Source: Desulfobulbus sp. Tol-SR
GTDB taxonomy: Bacteria; Desulfobacterota; Desulfobulbia; Desulfobulbales; Desulfocapsaceae
DNA: 46,001 nt
Direction: 5' to 3'
NCBI GenBank assembly: GCA_000769715.1
Contig: JROS01000055.1
Location: 1 to 46,001 of the forward strand
Position 1 is the first letter of the stretch; each line of letters starts with the position of its first letter. Shown one piece after another: positions 16,058 to 25,026 of the stretch. Both the position numbers and the translations under genes were made by a program. The notes below the pieces were generated by a model. That model was not told where the DNA came from, ran no database searches, and saw nothing but the letters and a program-made list of their open reading frames with translations.

Positions 16058-16582
16058 ATGGGAAAAATAGGAAGAAACGAGAAATGTCCGTGTCAGAGCG
16101 GCAGGAAGTACAAACACTGCTGCGGTCTGAAGGAGCGGGAGGCCAAGCCGCAGCTCAGTGCCGAGGCGGCCCTGAAGATCACCCTGATGAGCGGGGTCGG
16201 GGCCATCCAGGAGGCGGCGCGGGAGAAGAGGGCGGTCAATCGCGAATTGGGGGTCTTTTTCCTCTATGCGACGACGACCGGCGATGCCTGGCTGCTGGAG
16301 ATGACCGATTGCGACTGCGTCCAGGTGGCGAGGGGCGGCGAGATCCTGGAGTCGCCGATCAACGAGAATCCGGAGATCATCGAGATCAACTGGAGCCATA
16401 CCTTCGCCATCCGCGACAAACAGCTCGAGATCACCGCCTATGCCGACAAGTCGGTGCAGGTCCTGGCCGATGCCCCCAGCCGGGAGATCAGCGCCGCGAT
16501 CAGGAGGATCCGCAAGCGGTTTTCCGATAGCCAGCTGCGGGCCATTCACCTGCCGAACAAGGAGGAGAGCCCCGCCGTATGA
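16058..16582 (+). CDS. SEC-C motif protein
   Basis: 174 residues from ATG 16058; a GTG at 16037 would add seven residues, but MGKIGRNEKCPC is the typical family start. The SEC-C zinc motif CPCQSGRKYKHCC covers residues 10-22 and resembles the SecA C-terminal metal-binding segment. The remaining 150 residues have no domain I recognise (a mixed sheet/helix region with LGVFFLYATTTGDAWLLEM). SEC-C proteins are thought to bind protein or nucleic-acid partners through zinc; the role here is unknown. It lies 33 nt after nrdJ and overlaps the VanZ gene by 4 nt. Confidence 0.8.
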   Translation: MGKIGRNEKCPCQSGRKYKHCCGLKEREAKPQLSAEAALKITLMSGVGAIQEAAREKRAVNRELGVFFLYATTTGDAWLLEMTDCDCVQVARGGEILESPINENPEIIEINWSHTFAIRDKQLEITAYADKSVQVLADAPSREISAAIRRIRKRFSDSQLRAIHLPNKEESPAV

Positions 16583-16983
16583 GCCGTTCGTTGCCGGCCC
16601 CGGCCCGTCTGCTGCCGGCGATCGGGGTCATGGCGGTGATCTTCCTGCTGTCGCACCAGCAGGCGGATGACCTGCCGCCGCTGTTTCCGCACTTCGACAA
16701 GATCGCCCATTTCTTCATCTACGGGCTGCTGGCGGCGGCCCTGGTCGGCGCCTTCGAGCCGGACCTGCGGCAGCGCCGTCCCTGGCCGGTGGTCGGGATC
16801 GTCGTCATCTGGTGTCTGGTGTACGGCCTCTCCGACGAGTTCCACCAATCCTTTATTCCCGGCCGGTTTCCCAGCCTGGCGGACATTGTGGCCGACACCT
16901 TCGGCGCCGTCGTCGTGTCCGCGGGGTGGGTTGTCGTGCAGGTGCAGGCGGGCAAGCGAGCCGTCGGCAAGGAGTCGGGCTGA
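16579..16983 (+). CDS. VanZ-like membrane protein
   Basis: 134 residues, starting in an ATGA overlap with the SEC-C gene. Three to four membrane segments are present (about 10-26, 48-65, 75-93, 103-122). The VanZ-family pattern is clear: FLLSHQQADDLPP, then HFDKIAHFFIYGLLAA (family DK..H...Y..L) and YGLSDEFHQSFIPGRFPSLA (family DE..Q...PGR...D), followed by DIVADTFGA. VanZ gives low-level teicoplanin resistance in enterococci; most relatives have no known function. It ends the nrdJ transcription unit. Confidence 0.88.
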   Translation: MSRSLPAPARLLPAIGVMAVIFLLSHQQADDLPPLFPHFDKIAHFFIYGLLAAALVGAFEPDLRQRRPWPVVGIVVIWCLVYGLSDEFHQSFIPGRFPSLADIVADTFGAVVVSAGWVVVQVQAGKRAVGKESG

Positions 16984-17022
16984 CCGCAACGTCCGGTCGG
17001 GCTGATCGACGACGAGGGGAGC

Positions 17023-17058
17023 AAAGGGAGCGGGGGATGATCCCGGCTCCCTTTTTTT
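17023..17058 (+). terminator. intrinsic terminator of the nrdJ-SEC-C-VanZ unit
   Basis: AAAGGGAGC (17023-17031) pairs with GCTCCCTTT (17046-17054) with an inner GGG/CCC extension, and the 3' arm runs into TTTTTTT. It lies 40 nt after the VanZ stop. On the minus strand the stem lacks a U-run, so it mainly serves the plus strand. Confidence 0.85.
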
Positions 17059-17077
17059 ATTGCCCCGAATACTGCGA

Positions 17078-18052
17078 TCACCCCCGCAGCAGTCGGGCCA
17101 TGTCCTTGGCGAAATAGGTGATGATGATATCGGCGCCGGCCCGCTTGATCGACAGCAGGGTCTCCGCCATGACCTTGTCGCCGTCGATCCACCCCTTCTC
17201 GGCGGCGGCCTTGATCATCGCGTACTCGCCGCTGACGTGGTAGGCGGCGATCGGCAGGTCGAACTCGTCGCGCAGCTTGCTGATGATGTCGAGGTAGGCC
17301 ACCGCCGGTTTGACCATCAGGATATCGGCCCCCTCGTCGACATCGAGGGTAGCCTCGCGCAGGGCCTCGCGGCTGTTGGCCGGGTCCATCTGGTAGCCGC
17401 GGCGGTCGCCGAACTGGGGGGCGCAGTCGGCGGCGTCGCGGAACGGGCCGTAGAAGGCGGAGGCGTACTTGACGGCGTAGGACATGATCGGCACGGTCTC
17501 GTGGCCGTGCTCGTCGAGGGCGGCGCGGATCTCGGCGACGCGGCCGTCCATCATGTCGGAGGGGGCGACCATGTCGGCCCCGGCCTCGGCATGGGACAGG
17601 GCGGTCTTGGCCAGGATCTCCAGGGTTGCGTCGTTGTCGACCGCATTGTTGATCAGGCAGCCGCAGTGGCCGTGATCGGTGTACTCGCAGAGACAGACAT
17701 CGGTGACGACCATCAGTTCCGGGGCCTTGTTCTTCAATTCCCGGATCGCCTGCTGGATGATGCCGTTCTTGGCATGGGCGCCGGAACCCATGGCGTCCTT
17801 CTTCTCCGGCAGGCCGAAGAGGATGACGGAGTTGACACCGAGATCGAGGCATTCCCTCGCCTCCTGCGCCAGTTGGTCGACGCTGACCCGGAAGACCCCC
17901 GGCATCGAGCCGATGGCCTCGCGTTTGTTTTTGCCCGGCATGACGAAGAGGGGATGGATCAACTGGGCGGCATCAAGCCGGGTCTCGCGGATCAGGCCTC
18001 GGAAGGCCTCGTTCTTGCGCATCCGGCGCGGTCGATATTCTGGAAAAACCAT
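17078..18052 (-). CDS. hemB: delta-aminolevulinic acid dehydratase (porphobilinogen synthase)
   Basis: 324 residues from ATG 18052 (SD CAGGAG about 6 nt upstream); the open frame beyond that is a shadow of the kinase gene. It joins two 5-aminolevulinate molecules into porphobilinogen, the common precursor of haem, sirohaem and cobalamin, the last fitting the B12-dependent nrdJ. Visible: RPRRMRKN start, the metal-site segment [14 protein letters not shown] with three cysteines (zinc type rather than the Asp-rich magnesium type), and two active-site lysines in [18 protein letters not shown] and ILMVKPA. It is 94 nt downstream of the kinase gene and may be read through from it. Confidence 0.96.
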   Translation of the reverse strand: MVFPEYRPRRMRKNEAFRGLIRETRLDAAQLIHPLFVMPGKNKREAIGSMPGVFRVSVDQLAQEARECLDLGVNSVILFGLPEKKDAMGSGAHAKNGIIQQAIRELKNKAPELMVVTDVCLCEYTDHGHCGCLINNAVDNDATLEILAKTALSHAEAGADMVAPSDMMDGRVAEIRAALDEHGHETVPIMSYAVKYASAFYGPFRDAADCAPQFGDRRGYQMDPANSREALREATLDVDEGADILMVKPAVAYLDIISKLRDEFDLPIAAYHVSGEYAMIKAAAEKGWIDGDKVMAETLLSIKRAGADIIITYFAKDMARLLRG

Positions 18053-18146
18053 GGTCTGCTCCTGTGGTTGAGGTGGAAAAGGGACGGTCCGGCCGGATGC
18101 CCGGTGCGGCGTCGCTGCCCGGCCTGCGTCTGCCCGTTCCGATTGC

Positions 18147-20441
18147 TTAGCCCTTGCGCGATTCCGGTGCGGCGACGGGGAGTTCGACGATGAAGGTCGA
18201 GCCCTTCGGCATGTTGTCCTGCACCCGGACATAGCCGTTATGGTCGGAGACGATGGTCGAGACGATGGCGAGCCCGAGACCGGTTCCGGCCTTCTTCGTC
18301 GAAAAATAGGGCTCGAAGAGTTTGAGCTTGTTTTCCTTGGAGATTCCCGGTCCGTCGTCGGAGATCCTGATGACGACACTTTCGCCTTCCTGAGACAGGG
18401 ACAATTCGATGTCTATTGTACCTCCGTCCGGCAAAACTGCAATCGCATTGTCGAGCAGGTTGATGATGCAGCGTTTGATCTGTTCGGGGTCAAAGCTGAA
18501 GATCGGGATCGGGTTGACCTCGTTGCAGCGGAAGGTGATGTCCCGATGCGCCTGTTCGTAGAGGGAGATGGTGTTGCGGGTCAGTCTGGTCAGGTCGGAC
18601 GGGGCCTTGTGGACCTTCGGCATCCGGGCGAACTGGGAGAATTCGCTGACCAGGCGCTTGAGTTCGTCGACCTGGGTGATGATGGTGCTGGTGCAGGAAT
18701 CGAAGACGCCGTCCTCCTCGGTCAGGATCTCCGGGTAGCGCTTGCGCAGTCGCTGGGCCGAGAGCTGGATCGGGGTCAGCGGATTCTTGATCTCGTGGGC
18801 GATCCGGCGTGCCACCTCCCGCCAGGCCGCCACCCGCTGCATCTTCTCCATCTTGGTCAGGTCGTCGAAGACGAGAACGAATCCGAGCGGATTCCTGCCC
18901 TCGTCCGTCAGCCGCATGAAGGTGACCAGCAGCGAGTAGTTGCGGCCCATGATGTTGAGCCGGAGGTGCTGCTCGATCGTGGTCTTGCCGGTGGCATTGA
19001 GCTCGTCGATGAAGCCGGCGCCGATGGCCGCCTGCTGCGGCGGCAGGATCTCGGTGTAACGGCGGCCGAGGAAAAGGGAACGGTCGATGTGGAGAAGCTT
19101 CTCGGCGAAACGGTTGAAGGTGGTGATGTGGCCGTGTTCGTCAAGGGAGATGACTCCGGTGGAGACGCTCTGGAGGATGATTTCGGTATAGCGCCGCCGC
19201 TGTTCCGCCTCCTGGGAGCTGGTCTGCAGGGCGGCGTGAGCCTCGGCCAGATGGCGGTTGCTGGTGCTCAGATTGTGGGTCATGGTGTTGAACGAAGTGA
19301 CGAGTTGGCCCATCTCGTCATCGGATTCGGCCTCCATTTCGAATTCGAGATCGCCCTCGGCAACGCGGCGGGTGGCGGCGGCCAGCTTCTCCAGAGGTCC
19401 GGTGATGCCGCGGGAGATGTAGAGCCCGAACCAGATCGCGGCAAAGATGATCAGCAGGGTCACGATCAGCAGGATGACGAAGAGCCAGAACTTGAAAGGG
19501 TCCTTGAAATGCTTGAGCTGGCGATAGCCTTCGAGCCCCTTGGAGATCACCTCCATCCGTGACACCTGTTCCTGGTTGACCAGCAGCGAGGTGATCAGGG
19601 TCGAGGGCAGATTGCCGACCTCGATCTTGCTGACGCAGCGCACCAGGTCGCCCTTGGGCGTATCCTGGATGGTGGTCCGGCGTTTGCCGTTGGTTCTGAC
19701 ATCGCGCATCAGGCTGAGCGGGATCTTCGGCAGATCGACGTCCTTGAGGTCGGGACTGACCACCGAGATCTCGAGATTGTTGTCGTCGGAGATGATCGCC
19801 AGGCTGTCCGGGCCGTTGATGGCGTTGAAGGCGAGGATGTGTTCGAGCGACTGGTTGATTTCGAGGGCGTTGGTGGACTTCAGCTCCAGCTGCCGCAACC
19901 GGGCTTCGACCCCCTTGCTCATCTGGCCGACCTGTTCTTCGGTCTCGAGGAGCAGGGATTGGGCCAGCTTGAGCGATTCCTGGAGCGAGTTCTCGATGCT
20001 GGTGTTGAACCAGTACTCCATGCTGGTCGAGACGAATTGCAGCGAGACGAAGAAGAGGAGGATGGTCGGGATCAGGGTAAGCGACAGGAAGGAGACGATC
20101 AGCTTGGTCTTCAACTTGCTGCCCAGCCGGTTGATCCGCCTCTCGAACAGCAGTTCGGCGAGGTTGCGGAGGACCAGGAAGAGGACGAAGAGGACCAGCA
20201 GGACGTTGAGGTTGAGCAGGGCGAAGATGAGGATGTTGTTGCTGGTCGGCAACGTCGCTTCGTGCCCCAGCAGCGAGCCCTGGAGCCAGACCGAGAGAGG
20301 GATGAAGCAGGCACAGACCACGATGACCCAGCGGATGAGCCGACGTTTCTGGGCGAGCTGTTCCGGGGTGTAGGGGAGTTTTCCCGGCGCCTGGTTGTCG
20401 TCCGGCAAAGGCGTGTTCTGTTGTGGAGGCGTCGGGTTCAT
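18147..20441 (-). CDS. NtrY-like membrane sensor histidine kinase
   Basis: 764 residues from ATG 20441, overlapping the DUF4390 gene by 4 nt (ATGA). Hydrophobic segments at about 36-58, 70-98 and 113-138, a long extracytoplasmic region to about 330, and another membrane segment at 335-362 resemble NtrY. Then come HAMP ([16 protein letters not shown] onwards), PAS ([16 protein letters not shown]), HisKA with the phospho-accepting His in [15 protein letters not shown], and the ATPase domain with [14 protein letters not shown] and GTGLGLAIV. It should autophosphorylate and pass phosphate to a sigma54-type regulator, but no response regulator is adjacent; the next gene is hemB. The signal is unknown. 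Confidence 0.92.
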   Translation of the reverse strand: MNPTPPQQNTPLPDDNQAPGKLPYTPEQLAQKRRLIRWVIVVCACFIPLSVWLQGSLLGHEATLPTSNNILIFALLNLNVLLVLFVLFLVLRNLAELLFERRINRLGSKLKTKLIVSFLSLTLIPTILLFFVSLQFVSTSMEYWFNTSIENSLQESLKLAQSLLLETEEQVGQMSKGVEARLRQLELKSTNALEINQSLEHILAFNAINGPDSLAIISDDNNLEISVVSPDLKDVDLPKIPLSLMRDVRTNGKRRTTIQDTPKGDLVRCVSKIEVGNLPSTLITSLLVNQEQVSRMEVISKGLEGYRQLKHFKDPFKFWLFVILLIVTLLIIFAAIWFGLYISRGITGPLEKLAAATRRVAEGDLEFEMEAESDDEMGQLVTSFNTMTHNLSTSNRHLAEAHAALQTSSQEAEQRRRYTEIILQSVSTGVISLDEHGHITTFNRFAEKLLHIDRSLFLGRRYTEILPPQQAAIGAGFIDELNATGKTTIEQHLRLNIMGRNYSLLVTFMRLTDEGRNPLGFVLVFDDLTKMEKMQRVAAWREVARRIAHEIKNPLTPIQLSAQRLRKRYPEILTEEDGVFDSCTSTIITQVDELKRLVSEFSQFARMPKVHKAPSDLTRLTRNTISLYEQAHRDITFRCNEVNPIPIFSFDPEQIKRCIINLLDNAIAVLPDGGTIDIELSLSQEGESVVIRISDDGPGISKENKLKLFEPYFSTKKAGTGLGLAIVSTIVSDHNGYVRVQDNMPKGSTFIVELPVAAPESRKG

Positions 20442-21031
20442 CGGGGCCTGTCGGGTGTTCCGAGTTTGAAGGTAAGAGTGTGCCAGTCGGTCTTGATATC
20501 CCACCATGACACGAACGGGACGACATGCTGCAGGCTCAGGGGCAGGGTCTTGTTGAAGATTTCGGCCTTGACCTGAAGTGTGTAGACGGCGTTCGGGGAT
20601 AATTGCGAAAGCTCGATGATTTTGACGCCATTCAGGTCGTTGAGGACGGTCTGGGCATCGAGCAATGAGGCGAAGATATGGATCTTCCGCCTGTCCTCCT
20701 CGAGTTCGACATGGTATGTTTCCTTGAGGATATCGTAGGTCAAGATGTGGGTGAAGGACCGCGCGACGACCAGCTTGTCGGCCATCGAGCTCGTCCGTTG
20801 ATGCAGTTCGATGAAGAAGGAAAAGCGGATGGGGATGCCGCTGTGCAGACCCTCGAGCATCTCCTCGGTAAAGCTGTTGCGGAGGGAGCCGAAGAGGAGC
20901 AGATGGGAGTCGGAACTGGTCGCCGTGAGATCGACGATGGCCGCATCTTCATTCTCCTCTGCCCCGGCTGGAGACAACCCCTGGGTGGTGAGCGCGATCA
21001 TCAGCAGGAGGAGAAAAATTCTTTTCAACAT
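20438..21031 (-). CDS. DUF4390 family exported protein
   Basis: 197 residues from ATG 21031; a TTG one codon earlier is less likely. A signal peptide covers about 1-24 (LKRIFLLLLMIALTTQGLSPAGA, cut near AEE). The rest is a beta-rich domain with LRNSFTEEMLEGLHSGIPI and FSFFIELHQRTS, as in DUF4390, a family found next to NtrY-like kinases in Desulfobacterota. The conserved pairing and 4-nt overlap suggest that it acts on the extracytoplasmic part of the kinase (inference). First gene of the unit; 266 bp separate it from the divergent NifX gene. Confidence 0.8.
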   Translation of the reverse strand: MLKRIFLLLLMIALTTQGLSPAGAEENEDAAIVDLTATSSDSHLLLFGSLRNSFTEEMLEGLHSGIPIRFSFFIELHQRTSSMADKLVVARSFTHILTYDILKETYHVELEEDRRKIHIFASLLDAQTVLNDLNGVKIIELSQLSPNAVYTLQVKAEIFNKTLPLSLQHVVPFVSWWDIKTDWHTLTFKLGTPDRPR

Positions 21032-21196
21032 CAATACGCTAATTCATTGCTATAAAAAGAGTTACTCTACTGAACCGGGATGTTGTCAGGGTGGACGGAT
21101 ATGCGGACAATCTACCTGAAATGGTAACAACTGTCCATCGCTTGTTCCTGCTGGAGAAGGTCTGAAAGCTCCAGCCCGGGAACCCGTCATTATATC

Positions 21197-21257
21197 TTGA
21201 CAAACGGCAGCCGGGAGACTACATGTGCATATACACGATTAAATGTGCATATGCACA
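21197..21257 (+). promoter_or_regulatory. promoter with twin palindromic operators before NifX/DUF134
   Basis: TTGACA at 21197-21202 is a perfect -35, but no good -10 follows at 17 nt (TACATG). Two near-identical palindromes overlap and follow that position: TGTGCATATACACG (21224-21237) and the perfect TGTGCATATGCACA (21244-21257), 20 bp apart or two helical turns. The layout is typical of cooperative repression. The neighbouring DUF134 protein is the obvious candidate regulator (inference). Confidence 0.65.
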
Positions 21258-21297
21258 TCCGAAAAGCATCGATAATTTTATCAACAGGAGAATGAAA

Positions 21298-21687
21298 ATG
21301 CGAGTAGCGATACCAACGGATCGGCCCGGCGGGCTGGATGCCGTACGATCCGATCATTTCGGGCATTGCGAGATCTTTACCGTGGTCGATCTTGATGACA
21401 ATAACGCCGTCACCGCGGTCGAGACGGTGGCGAACGGGACGCACGAGGCGGGCGGATGCATGGTTCCGGTCAGGATCCTCCACGATGCCGGCGTCGACGC
21501 GATTGTCGTCGGAGGCATGGGGGCGAGGCCGATGCAGGGTTTCGCCGAGGTCGGTATCAAGGTCTATTTCGCCAATCGCGAGGCGGTCCCCAGCGTCAGT
21601 GCGGTCATCGATCATCTTGCAGCCAATCAGTTGCCGGTGATGCATCCGGACCAGGTGTGCCAAGGCTCAGGTAATTGTCATCATTGA
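21298..21687 (+). CDS. stand-alone NifX-type cofactor-binding protein
   Basis: 129 residues from ATG 21298; ATG 21292 is only 1 nt from the SD AGGAG (21286-21290), and longer reading into the operators is unlikely. The NifX fold is complete: MRVAIPTDRPGGLDA, SDHFGHCEIFTVVDL (the SxHFG motif, with an extra Cys), GGCMVPVRILHDAGVDAIVVGGMGARP, and VYFANREAVPSVSAVIDHL. The tail VCQGSGNCHH carries Cys and His, a likely metal-binding end. Such proteins bind Fe-S or Fe-Mo type units or act as iron-cofactor carriers. It is paired with the DUF134 gene 95 nt downstream. Confidence 0.9.
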   Translation: MRVAIPTDRPGGLDAVRSDHFGHCEIFTVVDLDDNNAVTAVETVANGTHEAGGCMVPVRILHDAGVDAIVVGGMGARPMQGFAEVGIKVYFANREAVPSVSAVIDHLAANQLPVMHPDQVCQGSGNCHH

Positions 21688-21741
21688 CAGAATCGTTGCT
21701 TTTTACGCTGATCGGCAGTATAAGATGAGAATGGTCCTTCC

Positions 21742-21767
21742 GGCAGGCCCGTGGTTGCGGGCCTGCC
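21742..21767 (+). other. perfect 10-bp hairpin just before DUF134
   Basis: GGCAGGCCCG and CGGGCCTGCC around the loop TGGTTG. No U-run follows, so it is not a normal terminator. It ends 15 nt before the DUF134 ATG, where a ribosome would bind, and no SD is visible there. It may lower DUF134 expression relative to the NifX gene. Confidence 0.6.
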
Positions 21768-21782
21768 TCAATCTCCACATAG

Positions 21783-22085
21783 ATGCCGTCGATGTCACCA
21801 CGACCAAAAAAAATCCGCCACTGCCAATGTAATTTCTGCGGCCGGGCCTTCAAACCGACCGGGACCCCCTTGACCGAGCTTGAGCAGGTTCACCTGTATC
21901 GGGACGAACTCGAGGCCTTGATCCTGTGCGACAGCGAGGGATTGACCCAGGAAGAGGCCGGTCAGAAGATGGGGGTTTCGCGGGGGACAATCCAGCGGAT
22001 CATCACATTGGCCAGGAAGAAGACGGCGACCGCCCTTGCCGAGGGGCAGGCCCTGATCTTCGTCAATGAGGACGAACAGGCATAA
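21783..22085 (+). CDS. DUF134 family helix-turn-helix DNA-binding protein
   Basis: 100 residues from ATG 21783; ATG 21792 (MSPRPKKIR) fits the family start MPRPKK equally well. A Cys segment CQCNFCGRAFKP is near the N-terminus. The rest follows the DUF134 pattern: LTELEQVHLYRDELEALILCD, then a sigma-region-4-like HTH, GLTQEEAGQKMGVSRGTIQRII, and a helical tail. Family members are found beside NifX-type genes and are assumed to regulate them. The Cys residues may sense metal or cluster status (inference). No clear SD, and a hairpin precedes it. Confidence 0.88.
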   Translation: MPSMSPRPKKIRHCQCNFCGRAFKPTGTPLTELEQVHLYRDELEALILCDSEGLTQEEAGQKMGVSRGTIQRIITLARKKTATALAEGQALIFVNEDEQA

Positions 22086-22193
22086 ACCTCCCCTCCCGTC
22101 GCTTCCCGCCGGCTCAGTCCCGCCTTTCTATCGATTCCGGATGCCCTTCTCCCGCCGTGTGGTGAGGCCGGTGCTTTTTTCGGTCGCGGCTGG

Positions 22194-23780
22194 TCAGATA
22201 TTCTCGCGGGTCTTGTGGAACTCGACGTCCGGCCACTTCTCCATGAAGAACTTCAGCATCCATTCGCTCTGCGACAGGTAGGTGAGGAACCCTTCCGAAT
22301 CGTAGGCCAGGGCCATCTGGTTTTTGCGCTCGAATTCCGCCAACTTCTTCTTGTCGCCGCAGCTCACCCAGCGGGCGGCCTGGTATTCGACCGGTTCGTA
22401 GACCGCCTCGACCCCGTACTCGTTCTTCAGCCGGGCCATCGTCACCTCGAACTGCAGCACGCCCACCGCCCCCATGATGTAGTCCGAGCCGATGATCGGC
22501 CGGAACACCTGGATTGCCCCCTCCTCGGCCAGCTGTACCAGCCCCTTCTGCAGCTGTTTCATCTTCAGCGGGTTCTTCAGCAGCACCCGGCGGAAGTGCT
22601 CCGGGGCGAAGTTGGGGATGCCGGTGAACTTCAGTTCCTCCTTCGGGGTGAAGGTGTCGCCGATCTTGATCGTGCCGTGGTTGTGCAGGCCGATGATGTC
22701 GCCGGGGAATGCCTCCTCGACGTGGGAGCGCTCCTGGGCCATGAAGATCGTGGCGTTGGCGAGGGTGATGTCCTTGCCGAGCCGGTGGTGGCGGACCTTC
22801 ATGCCGCGGGTGAAGGTGCCGGAACAGATGCGGAGGAAGGCGATGCGGTCACGGTGGGCCGGGTTCATGTTGGCCTGGATCTTGAAAACGAAACCGGAGA
22901 ATGCCTCCTCCTGCGGTTCAACCACCCGGGTGGCCGACTGGCGCGGTCCGGGCGGCGGGGCCATCTCGACGAAGGTGTCGAGCAGTTCGCGCACCCCGAA
23001 GTTGTTGATGGCGCTGCCGAAGAACACCGGGCTCTGGCTGGCCGTCAGATAATGATCGTATTCGAAGGGGTTGGCCGCCCCCTCGAGCAGTTCGATGTCG
23101 GTCCGCAGTTCATCGGCCTGGTGGCCGAGCAGCCGGTCGAGCTCGGGGTCGTCGAGGCCGTCGATGGTGATGCCGGGGCTGAGCCGGCTGTCCTGGCCGG
23201 CGGTGAACAGGTGCAGCTGCCGGCGGAGGATGTTGTAGACACCCTTGAAGGTCTTGCCCATGCCGATCGGCCAGGTCAGCGGGGTGCACTCGATCTGCAG
23301 TTTTTCCTCGATCTCGGCCAAGAGGTCGAGCGGTGCCAGGCCCTCGCGGTCGAGCTTGTTGATGAAGGTGATGATCGGGGTGTTGCGCATCCGGCACACC
23401 TCCATCAGCTTCTCGGTCTGGGCCTCGACCCCCTTGGCGCTGTCGATGACCATGATCGCCGAGTCGACGGCGGTCAGCACCCGGTAGGTATCCTCCGAGA
23501 AGTCCTGGTGGCCGGGGGTGTCGAGGAGGTTGATCTCATAGTCGCGGTAGGTGAACTTCATCACCGAGGTGGTCACCGAGATGCCGCGCTCCTGCTCGAT
23601 CGCCATCCAGTCGCTGGTGGCATGGCGCTCGACCTTGCGCGACTTGACCGCCCCGGCGAGGTTGATGGCGCCGCCGAACAGCAGCAGTTTTTCGGTGAGG
23701 GTGGTCTTGCCGGCGTCGGGATGGCTGATGATGCCGAAGGTCCGCCGCTTGGCTATTTCCGCTTCAAGTTGTTTGTTCAT
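22194..23780 (-). CDS. prfC: peptide chain release factor 3
   Basis: 528 residues, the usual RF3 length. It is a GTPase that removes RF1/RF2 from the ribosome after peptide release. Visible: [21 protein letters not shown] (G1), switch I around [32 protein letters not shown] (G3), FINKLDREG (G4), then the EF-Tu-like domain 2 and the C-terminal RF3 domain with [19 protein letters not shown] and ending [19 protein letters not shown]. No SD is seen before ATG 23780. Convergent with DUF134 and divergent from rfbB. Confidence 0.97.
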   Translation of the reverse strand: MNKQLEAEIAKRRTFGIISHPDAGKTTLTEKLLLFGGAINLAGAVKSRKVERHATSDWMAIEQERGISVTTSVMKFTYRDYEINLLDTPGHQDFSEDTYRVLTAVDSAIMVIDSAKGVEAQTEKLMEVCRMRNTPIITFINKLDREGLAPLDLLAEIEEKLQIECTPLTWPIGMGKTFKGVYNILRRQLHLFTAGQDSRLSPGITIDGLDDPELDRLLGHQADELRTDIELLEGAANPFEYDHYLTASQSPVFFGSAINNFGVRELLDTFVEMAPPPGPRQSATRVVEPQEEAFSGFVFKIQANMNPAHRDRIAFLRICSGTFTRGMKVRHHRLGKDITLANATIFMAQERSHVEEAFPGDIIGLHNHGTIKIGDTFTPKEELKFTGIPNFAPEHFRRVLLKNPLKMKQLQKGLVQLAEEGAIQVFRPIIGSDYIMGAVGVLQFEVTMARLKNEYGVEAVYEPVEYQAARWVSCGDKKKLAEFERKNQMALAYDSEGFLTYLSQSEWMLKFFMEKWPDVEFHKTRENI

Positions 23781-23804
23781 GATGCTATTGTAAAAAATTG
23801 TCCT

Positions 23805-23832
23805 TTGCGATATCGGTAACAGGTATTATAAG
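23805..23832 (+). promoter_or_regulatory. possible rfbB promoter
   Basis: TTGCGA (23805-23810), 16-nt spacer, TATAAG (23827-23832), 67 bp before the rfbB ATG in the 119-bp divergent gap with prfC. Moderate consensus match only. Confidence 0.3.
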
Positions 23833-23899
23833 AACAGGCTGAGAAAAACACAGCAGAATAGGTCCTTTTTTCCATAATGCAAACAGAAATCGGATTCCC

Positions 23900-24976
23900 A
23901 TGCAAAAAACACGCACCGTCCTGGTGACCGGGGGCTGCGGCTTCATCGGCGCCAATTTCGTCCGCCTGCTCCGGGACAGACGCCCGGATTGGCGGCTGAT
24001 CAACCTCGACAGGCTGACCTATGCCGGCAACCTCAACAACCTGGACGGCATCGACGAGGGGGCGGAGTACCGGTTTGTCAGGGCCGATATCGGCGATGCG
24101 GCCGCGGTCGAGGAGCTGTTCGCCGCCGAGCGGATCGACACGGTGGTCCATTTCGCCGCCGAATCACACGTCGACCGGTCGATCACCGGCCCGGCCGCGT
24201 TCATCACCACCAATATCGTCGGCACCTTCACCCTGCTCGAAGCGGCCCGCAAAAGCTGGTCGGGAGAAGGGCCGCAGGCGGCGGCGCCGCGCTTTCTCCA
24301 TATCAGCACCGACGAGGTCTACGGCTCGCTCGGGGCCGAAGGGTATTTCAGCGAGACCACCGCGTACGACCCGCGTTCGCCCTATTCAGCCTCGAAGGCC
24401 TCCTCCGATCATCTGGTCAACGCCTATTTCCACACCTACGGCCTGCCGACGCTCATCACCAACTGTTCGAACAACTACGGCCCGTACCAGTTCCCGGAAA
24501 AACTCATCCCGCTTATCCTCCATAACGCCATGCAGGGAAAAAGCCTGCCGGTCTATGGCGACGGCCGCAATATCCGCGACTGGCTCTATGTCGGCGACCA
24601 CTGCGAGGCCGTGCTCGAGGTCCTGGAGCGCGGGGAGCCCGGCCGCAGCTACAATATCGGCGGCAACAACGAGAAGATGAACATCGAGGTGGTGACCCTG
24701 GTCTGCGATATCCTCGACCGGAGGCTTGGCCTGCCGGCAACGGGGATGACCCGCCGGTCGCTGATCACCTTCGTCAAGGACCGGCTCGGCCACGACCGCC
24801 GCTACGCCATCGACGCCACCAGGATCAGGGAAGAACTGGGGTGGCAGCCGAAGGTCGGTTTCGAGCAGGGGATCGAAATGACCGTCGACTGGTACCTGGC
24901 CAACCAGGACTGGGTAGCCGCGGTGGTGGACGGCAGCTACCAGGAATATTACCGGACGATGTACGGCGCCCACTGA
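23900..24976 (+). CDS. rfbB: dTDP-glucose 4,6-dehydratase
   Basis: 358 residues from ATG 23900. A short-chain dehydrogenase that turns dTDP-glucose into dTDP-4-keto-6-deoxyglucose, second step of dTDP-rhamnose synthesis. Visible: GGCGFIGANFVRLL (NAD-binding GxxGxxG), the DRLTYAGNLNNL segment, HFAAESHVDRSI, the STDEVYGSL segment, YSASKASSD (YxxxK catalytic pair), NCSNNYGPYQFPEKLIPL, and the late NIGGNNEKMNIEVV and RPGHD-like DRLGHDRRYAIDA. The nucleotidyltransferase (rfbA) and reductase (rfbD) that complete the pathway are not in this window. Confidence 0.96.
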   Translation: MQKTRTVLVTGGCGFIGANFVRLLRDRRPDWRLINLDRLTYAGNLNNLDGIDEGAEYRFVRADIGDAAAVEELFAAERIDTVVHFAAESHVDRSITGPAAFITTNIVGTFTLLEAARKSWSGEGPQAAAPRFLHISTDEVYGSLGAEGYFSETTAYDPRSPYSASKASSDHLVNAYFHTYGLPTLITNCSNNYGPYQFPEKLIPLILHNAMQGKSLPVYGDGRNIRDWLYVGDHCEAVLEVLERGEPGRSYNIGGNNEKMNIEVVTLVCDILDRRLGLPATGMTRRSLITFVKDRLGHDRRYAIDATRIREELGWQPKVGFEQGIEMTVDWYLANQDWVAAVVDGSYQEYYRTMYGAH

Positions 24977-25026
24977 TGGACGGAGGCTGCCGCACCCCCG
25001 CAGCACGGTGACAAGGAAGAGAAACA

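Noticed and set aside
22215-23819. 534-codon plus-strand ORF opposite prfC
   Set aside because: Antisense shadow; low-complexity protein rich in Gly, Val and Asp with no motif.
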